Below the pieces are notes generated by a model. The model made no database searches. It was not told the DNA's origin and saw only the letters and a program-made list of their open reading frames with translations. Shown piece by piece: positions 34,701 through 46,700 of a DNA stretch of 64,000 nt (position 1 is the stretch's first letter; each line of letters opens with the position of its first letter). The translations under genes were made by a program, and so were the position numbers. This stretch comes from Opisthocomus hoazin (taxonomy: Eukaryota > Chordata > Aves > Opisthocomiformes > Opisthocomidae), in assembly GCF_030867145.1 (NCBI RefSeq), contig NC_134440.1, positions 5,766,001-5,830,000 of the forward strand, written 5' to 3'.

Positions 34701-37700
34701 AAATCACTACGCACCCATATGCTGCTTTGTTTGCACTACAGGGGAACATTTCCATCACATTTCTACTTCAACTTTATTGCTATTGACTGTTTGTTTTGAT
34801 TTAACAGAAGAAATCATCTGTAGCCCACCTTTCTCCACTGAGCAGGAGATCGATCCTGCATTAAGTCATTACATTCCTCTCCTCGCCAAGGGAGAATTAT
34901 TCCCTTTAACGGTTTTCCTATTTCTCCGTTCAGTTTCACTTTAGGTGTTTCTACCTAAACATCATTTGGGGGTAAGATCTCTTCCTCCGAGGAAAACTCC
35001 ATCGCACTTAGCTAAGAGGCATTCACCCACAGGGAAGAAGTCCAGGGGGTTTAGGGGGGGTTTGAGTTGAGTTCTGAGGAGGGGGGGATTGTTTTAAGGG
35101 CAGTGAGGAAAATATACATTTTCCTCCTACTCCTCTGAGGACTACGGATATCTGGAGCGGCAGGGCCTCAGGCGGGTATGCTGCGGCATCCAACCGCTTC
35201 CTTACATGCCCAGCTTTCGGCACTCGTGTACGAAAATTGTAGTTATTTGCCTAAAACTTCTTTGCATCATTGGCGAGGTGCTAACTGGTGAAGCAGTCAT
35301 CCTCTGGCCCAGCGACTCTGGAGCACACTCGTGAGTAAAGCTTTTTCAGGAACAGTAATGGATTGACATGGTTTCATTAGAAACCCGATGTGTCACTGGG
35401 GTATTAACACTAGCTTGGGTTTCCAAATCTGGTATTTCAAGTGCACTTAAATAACCTCTCAGAGAGTTTCTGAGGCTAAATTAAGTTATCAAGTGTGGCT
35501 CCGTTCCACATCGACTTCGCTTAAACAGCAGTATGTAAAAAATCCCCTCTTGACTGAAAACCTTTAGTTTTCCTTTTTTTTAAGAAAAAAATAAACCCTT
35601 CAAGAATTCCTGGCGTTAAACATCCGCTGACGGTAACAAAATAAACCATCATCTTAAGAACTTGCAGATTTGCAAAATGTGAAGTTTAAAATGAGGGACA
35701 CAACACGAAAAATTCTGCAACCTTAAGACTAAAAGCAACTCAGTCACAACTAACAGAGCAGTTAGCATTATCTAACAACTCCCCGGCTACTCGCCTCGCC
35801 AAGCTCGCATTCTGCTTTCAGCCTTGGTACACCACTGTCCCCTGCTGCTTCCCTTTCTGGTTCTCGTGTGCAAGCCTGACAATATCGCGCTCCAGGCACA
35901 CCGGCACTTGGGAGAGGTCATCCTCAGTCTGGTTTGGGGTTTTTTTTTAATGTGAAGAGGTGGGAACCACAACACCCCAGCGAGCAGCAGCCCTTGTAGC
36001 GCAGCATGTGCCAGGGAACACGTGCAGAGAGGTTCAGTGCTGCCCGCTCATCGGGCTGTCCCGGACACCAGGGCTGGGAGCAACCTCTGGCAGCCTCCAG
36101 TCTCCAGGCGGGAGATGCCCCATCCCTGGAAACATTCAAGGCCAGGCTGGACGGGGCTCTGAGCAACCTGATCCAGTGGAAGATGTCCCTGCTTATGGCT
36201 GGGCGGTAGGACTGGATGGCCTGGAAAGGTCCCTTCCAACCCAAACCATTCTATGATGATTCTGTGATTCCAGTCCAGACTTCTACTCAAGTCAGGGGTT
36301 GCTCCCCAGGGAGGTCAGGTCGCTCGGTCCAGCCGAATGGCTCGTTGAGTCCTGAGAACCTCCCCAGGCAGAGGACGTGCAGCCTCTCTGGGCAACGGCA
36401 CCAACCTTCCTCCAGCTCTGGAGAGGGATTGCCTGATCTGCTTCTGCCATGTGCCACATTTCCTACGGGTACTGCTCGTACCATCGCCTCCTCCTCATTC
36501 CCACGTGTCCGCAGACATCGCTGCGCGCTCCGGGAAGGCAGAGCAAGGATGCCGGAGGAGCATGGGGCAGCAAAGGCCCTGCAGGTTTCCTTGGCTCGGG
36601 CTCTGTGCCTTGGCCGGGGGAATTGCCCACCCCAGCCCTGGGGCCAGACGTTGCGTGTGCCTGGACTGACATCCCCAGTGGAGAGCTGATGTGTACACAC
36701 GTGCTTACGGAGTAGTTTATTTGCTTTAGAATTTGTAAGAGTACTTAAGCGTTATGCCAAACTATGAACCGTGACCTGAGAGACATTATGTTCTTTACTT
36801 CTACCCTGGAAGACAAGGGTGGGGAAGATCTGATCAGTGGCTGGATCGGGCCCCAGCTCCATCCTGCACAGCCTGCGGTCACATGAAATCTCTTTTCTAT
36901 CTTCGCTTTCTTTCCTCTGACCTTTTCCTGCTTTTTTTTTTCAAACCTCCTTCCATGCCACACCACGACCCACCCCGTCCTGCTCTGCTCTGTCCCTCTC
37001 TGCGCTGGGACAAACAAGAAAAAATCTGCAGAGGATTATCCTCAGCCAAGTCCACGCGGCACTCGGGGCACGGCACAGGTGTGTCAGCGCGGCCACAGCG
37101 TGGGACTGCACGAAGGATGCACAGAGATGCTCAGATCAGGAACTACCAGCCTGATTCTGCAGCTTCGTGTTTCCCCAGCTACAACCAGGAACCTTCAGTT
37201 TCTAGAAGCTGAAATAAGGATCGAGCTCATCCAGGAGCCCTGGCTTGGAGTTTGGCATCAGCTTAAGAGACTCAGACCGTTCCTTTCATTCTCTCAGGCT
37301 ACTTCTCTAGGGTGAAGAGGGCAAAGATTTTTTTTTGCAGGACCTAAGAATGACAACAGATCTGTCCCCAGATGCAAAGCAAAAGGAAATCTGTTAGAAT
37401 AAAGAAGTACCACTTTACGCACTGCAGTTTATCAGTGCAGAACATGCTTCAGCCTAATCCAAAGCACAGTGAAGTCAAGGCAAGTCCAATGACTTCAACA
37501 GGACTTGAATTAGACCCTTCAAATCTCACACAAGCATGTGCTCACCGTTAAGCATTACCACATGGAAGCCAGAAACCATGATGCAGAAGGCCCAGTAGGA
37601 TAGTGGGAACTTCACACAAAGCAGGGAACTTGTTGGCACAGTGAGAAGAGAGAGGTCTAGCAGACGGATTTAGCACAGCATTGTAACAGTCAGGACCTTC

Positions 37701-40700
37701 CTGAGGCACTGAATGAGGCAATACAGGCACAGGAGCAGGCTTTTGGTACCCACTATCTAAGGGCTATCTGTCATGATTCAGGCCAAGTTATTCTGTCGAA
37801 TTGCAAGGCGTTTTCTAGCCAGCTTTCAATTTCAGTGAAAATAACGAACTTCCTCAAATGTGTTTATCTAATTGCCAGCAATTTCCATTGCAAGGCAGAA
37901 GAAACAAACACAGGGTAGCGGCAGTTAACAGAATCCAGAGCATCTCATAAACAAACATTCACATCATGGCACTTTTTGCAGATTATTTTTTCTTGGAAAC
38001 GGGCTGCTTTGGGCAGCACAGCTGAATCACAGGCTGCTGTAAATGGCCTGTGTTGTCGAATACACCAAAGGGCTACAAGTAATGCTCCTACCAAAGCGGG
38101 AAAGAGGTTGTAAATTCCGATTGCAACTTACATGACTGTTGAGCAAACTGCTTTTGTGTGATGTAATCCCTTCATTTTTTTGTAGGTTTTCAATCGCCAT
38201 TTCAAGCTAAAGAAAATGTGCACAGGGAAAAAGAAAAAGGAAAAAAGAAAAAGAAAGGGAATCAGACAGTTAGCAACAGCCAGGATTATTGTTTCTTTAT
38301 TAATATTTGAATGATTAATGTTTTATATCAACAAGCTTGTGAAAAAGAGGCAAACAGATGAGGCACAGTCCTTATGAGATGAAGCTGCAGAGACATCATG
38401 GTATGGCATGCAAACTAACAACACGGCAAGAATCCCTATGAGGGTGGAAGAGAGAGACAAGAGGGCTTTTGATCTTCCTCTGTAGGCATCGCCCATTTAC
38501 AAAAGAGAAGCCGTTTTCCTTCTCCTTCCCCCTTCATGCCTAAACCAAAACACCACCAGACAGATACGCTGCAGCAGGTCAGAGGAGGTTTGCTACAGAG
38601 AAGGTGCATTTCACCCAGCCCTTTCAAGGAAAACCGGAATTAATGACTTCGGTTATTATTATTTCTTAAAATTTTGACAAAAACCTAACGGCAACTAACT
38701 AAAACAGGGGCACAAGGAGGGCTGACACGCAGAATGCATAAGCTGGAATGGAGAAGAGTTTTTTGCTACTGAAGCGAACTGCAAAGGGACTCTGAAGGAA
38801 GAAGACAGGTTTCAGTTAAGCGAGCTTCTTCCCGCTAAGAAAGGCTGGCACATCCTGATGCTAGTTGTGCTCATCTCCACTCTCCTCAGAGCTTCTGCGA
38901 GCGCAGGCATGGCGAGGCATTCAGGGCCCTGAAGAACCCCCTTGCTTTCCTCTGCCCTTGCCTAGCTTCTCGTCTACACTCAGCCCAGCTATGGCTCCTG
39001 CCTTGTGCCCAGACCCTCTCCTGGACCCATCTTGTCTTCTTTCTGCTCCTGGGGCTACCTTGGCAATCTCTGGTAAAATACTTCGCAGATGGCTGCTGGT
39101 TCCAGAGCTCTAGTGCTCTTGAGCACAAGCTTTTTGCAAGTGAGGAAGGAAAAAATGAAACCAAAGCAAAAAAAAAACCACATTAAGGGACCATCAGGAG
39201 CAGAACCTGCTGTTTCTCTCCAGTAGATGTTCTTCAAACCCTGTTATCTGTGACCTGTTAGTGTAGGCAGGACAAGGCAGCACACAGCAGCCAGTAAAAA
39301 TCGCAGTTGGCAGCTATCTCTAGCATCTGTCCTCATCGAACATGCGTGGTCATGCATTGGTCTGTAGGCACATGCACAAAGCATCGCATCTGCTCAACGA
39401 TCTGTCAACGGCCTCCTTCACGTACTAGTTAGCTCCCTGTACTCCAGTTTGCACTGACTCATGGCATGGTGAAGACAGAGATAACCCCAGCCATTTACAA
39501 AACCAAGCGCTGTCAGAAAGGTGAGAGAACAGAATGAATCAGATCTAACTTCTGAAGTTACGTTCGACAACCAAAGACACAGTCTGTGGCACATCCACGT
39601 CTGAACGTGATACTCTGTCCAAACACCTCTAGCACACGGCCCTTGGTTTCCATCCAGAAGTGCCATCACTGTAGCACTTGTCAAGAAGCTATCACCGCAT
39701 TCAAAACAGGGTCACTCTAAGACTATGTGTCAGTGGGGTTTTTTTGAGAAAATCGTCTAGCACACCATGATGTCTCATGAGGAACCAAAGACTGATTGCT
39801 GATGCAGCCTTCAGGAAATGAGTCAGTGCTGGAGGGAGACACTGTTTCCTTCCTCTGCTCAGGGAGCAGCGCAGTGCCACTTGAGCAACAGCTCTTACAC
39901 AAGCGCAGAAAGACGGCCTGCCCTTCTGGCATTCTGGTAAGTGTCCCATACAAATGGACACCTTGCATCTGCAGAAAAAAATATTACAGGCAAAAGACAA
40001 AAAGCTCTTAAACAGCCCTGCATGAAGGTGAGGAGCTCTGAGGACCCACTTCTGGGAGGTCTCCAGGATTTCCTGAAGATTACTAGTACTCTGTTGGCAC
40101 AGACATTGAACAGGACTGCTTCATGTGCTGTTTCAGCCCATTCGATGGAGCAGAACATCATTATTCCAGCAGATATGGAAGATGGGTTTCTTTAAATATT
40201 TGAAGATTTTATTTCAGTGCACACAGTCCTCACCAAACATCCCTCAGCCTCCTGAGGCAGCTCTTAACACCATTGCTACCTCTGAAGTGCTACTTTGTTT
40301 GCAGCCTCTCCTTGCTTTTCGAGGTCTCAGTGCCGGCTCTGCCTCGAGCATTCAACACCCTCTGAGCCCTCTCGCTTCGCCATTCCTTGCAGCTGCCTCT
40401 CGCATTGCCAAGCCCTCACACTGCTGACCACTTTGACATCCACCTGCTCTCCACTACAGCCCCAAGGCCACATGCGAACACTGTGGCTTCCTTGGCTACA
40501 TCTGCATGAGCTGTACTTTTCTGTCTCTCCACAAAGCTCTTAATCCTGCCCCAAACACATTTTGCCAGGACTATAGCCTCTCTGGTCTCTTTAACAACAG
40601 CCTTTCATATTCTCTGTTGAAGCAAGACATCGCAACGAAAAATAATGTTCCTACCTATTGATTCGATTTAGTCAGTTCTGTCCTTAAGCCTTCCACTATC

Positions 40701-43700
40701 TGTCCACCCAATATTACGTGAAATTCGAAGCAGTTACCGTGGCTCTGCTCTGTCCCCATCTGACTCTGGTCTGTGCTGAAAGAACTGAAAGACACATAGA
40801 CACATCCCTACACTGTCGTCCTTGCACTATTTCACCCTCTTGAGCTCCTCCGCAAGAGCCACAGACATTTTGTGTTAAAATACCTCCTGAAAGTTCATTC
40901 CTACATGCAACAGAGTGAATTTATTTCAGGTGCATTTTCATAAATGTCACTTCCTAAACTCTTTTTTTCCTGAACAGCTTTATCTCATGCGATAGGCAGC
41001 TACGAACTAAATCTCCTCATGGGACATTTCTATTGACACATATTCTACTCAGGCTTTTTTCATAGTGCCCATCACCATGGAAATAAAAAAAAATAAAAAC
41101 AACAACCAAGAGTAATTTTGTGCAGCTTTGCAAGATGCATTCCCACGCAGGTGACAAGATCAGCAGCTACCTCCTTCAAAATAACAAGCCTGAGTGAAAA
41201 TCAGAGGATGGCCCAACGCTAGTTTTTAACTATGAAGAGTTGTCCTGCTTTCGGCTGGGATAATTTTCTTTCTGGTAGCTGGTCTAGTGCTGGTTTTTTT
41301 GATTTGGGATGAAAATAATGTTGATAATATACTGATGTTTTCAGTTGTTGCTAGGCTGTCAAGGATTTTGCAGCTTCTGGCGCTGGCCTGGCCTGCTAGC
41401 TACAGGGGAAGCTGGGAGGGGGCAGAGCCGGGACAGTTGACCCAAAGTGGCCACAGGGCTATCCCACACCACAGGCCATCAGGCTCAGCACCCAGCTGGG
41501 GGAGCTGGCTGGGGAGCAGTGATCACTGCTCGAGGATGGGCTGAGTATCGTTCACCAGGCGGTGAGCAATTCCTTTTGTGCATCACTTGTTTTGTATATA
41601 TTATTATTATTGTTGTTGTTATTATTATTATTTCTTCTTTTGCTTTCCTATTAAACTGTCTTTATCTCAGCCCATGAGTTTTTACTTTTTCCCATTTTCC
41701 TCCCTATCCCACAGGGGGTGAGAGGGGGAGTGAGCAAGCGGCTGTCTGGTGTTTAGTTGCTGGCTGGGGTTAAACCATGACAACAGCTGAAATACACACA
41801 CACACAATTCTCACACAGGAATGCACCCCGGGTAATCCAGATATGTCTGTCATCTTCTTTTCCACCCAAAGCTAAGGACATTTCCCCGCAGATAGCTACT
41901 TCTACCTAAGGCAGAGCATATTTACTCTAGGATCAAAGGCAACCTTTCAAGGCACAAAGATTCAAAGAAACATGAAGTCTGTATTCTAAAACTCGGTGGG
42001 AAAAGAAAGTACAACCTAACCAGCTGGATTTTCAGCAGCGCTTGGTAGCAAATGGCTCCTGTTTTTCTCCCTGGGTGGTGCTGTTCACATTTTAAAGTCT
42101 GGCCACATACACTGAATTACACCTACATTTGTAATTCTGTTTACATACAAACATATAAACACACATAAGTCTGTCTGAAAAGGAAGGTGAGCAGAGCTTC
42201 AACCCACTCCTGGCTGCAGCTGCTCCTAAGGGCTGGCAGATTCCCAGAGAAAAGCCCTGGTAGCTTCTAGCTGCAGAAAGGCCGTTTTTGGTTACCAGTT
42301 GTATCCCCCTGAGTCCCACAGAGCTGCACAGCTGTGCACCTGGCACCTTGATTGGCAGTTGGAGGGAGATGATTAAAAAAAATTAACAGTTTTAAAACAT
42401 TTCTGTTTGATCCCCATTATCCCTACAATACATTTTCTGTAACATATGGCATGGAAAGAATACACAATGGTGTAGAAGATACATACAAAGACTTTTCGAT
42501 CACTGCATTTGGCATGATCAGCTCGACATACCTTATGTGCTAATTATCCACTTTGTTAGGAATGGATTTTTCAGGTGTCTTCGTAATTAAAAATATATTT
42601 ATATATTTCTTTATTTTGGGTAAGCCAAGGCCCATGTTCAGGTATTATACTTGTCAGAAAATGTAAATATCGACAATTCTTTTGAATTGAAAAGCCAAAA
42701 CATTTTGCTCAGGGGAAAAAAAAAAAACCTAAACCCCTGAGAATCTGATCTCCATGCTGCATCATTTCAGTGATCCACTCAGAAAGTTTGACAAGCCTCT
42801 GCCCACCAGCAAGAGAGACATCCCAAAGTCCCGTTGAAAAATATCTGTAGTACACCAGTGTCTATTCTCTCGCTTGCCTTCACATGGCATGTTATACAGA
42901 CATATACACAGCGATAACGATAGGAAGTTTTATTTTCTGAAGGCTTTTCAGTTCCCTTGGAATAATTCCTGGCCCCCGAGCTGCAACATCTGCAGGGCTA
43001 CATACCGTTGCTGGAGAGGAGCGTGAAGTATGTGACAGAGAATGTCTAGTGTTTTCCATCCCCCCATGAATGAGATAGGCTCCCGAGCCGGAGAGGATCG
43101 GACTTCCCCCAATGTCCATGGTGATGCCCACCATGTTGTGAGAGGGAATGGCTGTAGGAGAGGATGCCGCTGTAGTCACCTGAGCTCCACCTCCCTGCGG
43201 TTCGAAATAGGATGCTGTGCTGCTGGGGGCGTAAATCTGAGCTTCGGTGTTGTAGGAGTAGGCGGCTCGTCTGTCAAAGAAACGATAGGGTCAGGAGGTG
43301 GAGAGGAACTTGCAGATCTAACCTCATGGACAATGGTTTCCGAAATCTGGAGCACCTTTTACAAAGACTCTGTCGTTGGTGGGATTTGCTCCATTGAAAC
43401 TGAACCCTGCCGAGCTGCTCTGCAGCCATCGTACGAAACCTCAGTGCAGAAGGCTGAGAGCATCCCAGAGAGCAGCAGGCCCAAAGCTGGGAGCACAGCA
43501 GAGAGGAGGAAGAGGAAACCTTACAAAAACCCCCTGTTCCTCTAGCAGTTATGGTCTGGCTCCTAAAGGTGCCCTACCTCACTACACAACGGGCAGAGGA
43601 AAATACCAGACCCTTTTATGCAGAGGAGAGGCGGATTCCCTGGAGAACAGTCCCTCTGTGACGACAACACCTCGCCCAAAGCTGGAGGCTGGCTGAAACT

Positions 43701-46700
43701 ACCCCCACGCACACAAGCTAGCATGTGCACCGGTTCCTCCTCTTCCTCCTTCCAACAGCGGGCAGTGCCAGCAGCAGCGCCGGGGTGGAAGGAGCCTGGG
43801 AGGACCCAGCTGGGAGGGGAACAGGGGCTCTGCTACAGCCAACAAGACTCTTACATGGTTCCATTGGTATAAACAGCTTCTCCTCCTTCCACATACTGGA
43901 CCTGGGATGGATATACATGCTGCACAGATTGCACCTGAAACAAACATCATAACCTCGAGTTACAGATATGTTATTGCCTAGGAACAGAGGGAGAAATCGC
44001 ACATTACATCCTTTAAACAACTTTCAACCTTACCTTGACATTTAGGCTTTCCTTTTAAAAGAAAAAGAAAACCAAAACAAACCAAGCCCCACATGCTTAG
44101 GAATCCCAAAGGGCGTATTTATTTTAAAAGGTCAAATTAAAATAAATAAATAAGTAGTCGCTCCATGAGCAGTGGAAACAATGGAGCTGGGTTTCCTCTG
44201 CACACATGTCTCAGGGCTGGTTCTCTGCTGACTAATCAGGGTGAGATCATGCTGCAGCTTCTCTGTCAGAGAGGAGGTTGACAGTCTCCATCTGCACCCC
44301 AATCCCCTTTGTTATTGGTCTGGGAGGGACATAGTTGCCCTCTGTCAAGTTTTTTTTCTGAAACTGAGCAGCCAAATAAAAAATTGCTAGAGGAAAAAGT
44401 CAAGAGAGTCAGACCCACTGTCCACATGAAGTAGCGCCACATATGCCAGGTTTCTTAGGAAACAAGGACGGCAAAAGGCAAAGTTCAGATAAATAAAAAC
44501 ACTTGCATGGCTCTCTGTCACCTACCCTTTCTATGAAGCCACATGCAGTCAGTACATTTATTTGTGTAATCAAAAAAATCCCAAACGCTTTGCCTCTAAA
44601 AAAATCTTTACAGAGGAGAACTGCTTTTAAATGGCAGTAAAAGCATCCATCAAATCTTCAAATGTATGAAAGACAACTGCTACAGGAAAGGTTCTTTCTA
44701 AACTTTAAATATCTTGAGAGTTCCTTTTGCCATCAGTCTAAGGAAGGAAGAGAGAGATGGAGAAAGCTGCTCTCACAGTGATCTTCAGTCCTCTAATTGC
44801 ACACGACTCTTTCTCCAAGAGCTTGGATTTTTCTAAGGAGCTGTCTGGCACAGTTTCACATGTCGTGTGGGACGTGAGGTCCTGTTGACACAGGGTCCCT
44901 GCACGGTGTCTCACCCCGGAGATATTACCTGTTGTGGAACCTGCTGAACTCTGGGAACAGAGATTTGCTGCATCTGCGCTCCTTTGGGAGCGGAGCCTGC
45001 TGCTTGGACCAAAACCCTCTGAAAGAAGAAGACACAGTAACACACACTTACTATCGGTCTGTAACACTGGTGAGTCAGGTATTCTCTTTCAACTTTCATG
45101 GAAAGCTTGCCCTCTAGTCCACAGGCAGCAGTACCCCTTACTTAGCATCCCTGCGGTCCCCATCCTGATGCAGTCTGCACTGGACACCTGCCTGAACTCC
45201 GTACCCTAAACCTGGGAAAAGCAGAGAGCTGAATTCCTGTTTTCTGACATGGCCCATCTTTAAGCCTCCAGGTCAGGAAATAACAGCAAACAGTCGATTG
45301 ACAGGAGGAGCTCAACATGAAGTTCAGTCGCAGCTAAACAAGAACCATTCCTCACACATTCGCATTTTCCTCCTAGGGCTGCAAAGTTTCTTCTCTTACG
45401 GCTGCTATACCAAACCATGCTCTGCCTCCTGCGACGTGAAATCACTCTCTCCAAGGCACCACAGTCTTTATGGTTTCTACCAGCACCAAAGCACAGATGG
45501 TTCTGCACCTCCTTTCAGTGCCACCAAGGGCACAGAAACGCTTTGGGTTGCCCTGCAGTGGTCATTCTGAAGACCGTCCTCTACCTCTCCACTGTCGTTT
45601 CCATCGTCCCCCTGCTCTTTGTGTTACGCTCAGCATTCCTTCTGAGGTTGGACACGCATCCTGTAGAGCGCTCAGCACCTTGCAGATCCAGCAAAACAAG
45701 AGTGGGGACGCAGTGGATGGAAAGAAACGATTCAGTGAGGCCCATGGGAACAGAGCTTGGGATAGCAGCATGAAAGTGAGAAAGGAAACGCTCAAGCCAA
45801 AGATCAGCATGGCCTTTTAAACTGATGAGGACCTTCTCCAAGGAGACAGTCATCCTCTGCCTTGAGGCTTTAAAAATACCAGCAGATTGGGCTACCAGAG
45901 AAAAAACTGCAAAGCAATCCCACAGGAATCCTAGAAGAGACCTTGACAATTACTGGCTACCTTATATTTATGATTTTTAGCTCTCTGACACCCTCCCAGC
46001 ATGCACTTTGTAACTAGCCAGAAATTCTATTCTAGCAGAATTATAGGAATATGATAATTGCCCAGATTTCTAGGCAGTCTCTACATCCAGTCCCCAGGCT
46101 GACCTTCAGTGAGTCTGGATACATTGGAGATCTTGCAGCTGAGCTAGCGATACGGACACATACACTTAGCCAGCCACCGCTTTGTCCATTTTCTCTCCAA
46201 AAGACCTTGTAACCAGTGCACGATGGGAACATAAAAAGCCCTTTTTAAAGTCAGGCCTTGGCAATGCCACCTGCACAAAAGTCTCAGCAAGATCTGTTCC
46301 TTTCTCCTACTTTTTACCTATTCTCTGTCGTCGTTTTTACCAAACGACACATCTCCTTCTGTGGCACAGCTGCCCAGCTCAGCTCCTTGTGTAATTTGTC
46401 ACCGCCTGTCCGGTTGCTCCTGCCACCTTCCAACCAAAAAAATGAATCATCCCCAACCTGTAAGATGAAGCCATCCTGTTCATACAGCCTTCGCTCACAC
46501 TGAAAGGTAGACCAGTGATCAACACCACCAACGGCTTCAGCCTCACACCAGTCATGCTGCCAGCAGTTCATTCCTAGTATTTCCTTTGTGCTGCTGGTGA
46601 GAAGGGAAGGCTCTGGACGCTCCTCCTCTTCAGCAATCTTCCACTATCCTCTGGGTCTTCCTTAATCCATGGAGTTCCACTCGATACTATGTGTCATGAT

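Noticed and set aside
41241-41782. Full-length endogenous retrovirus
   Set aside because: Only one LTR is present. There is no second LTR and no gag, pol or env sequence nearby.
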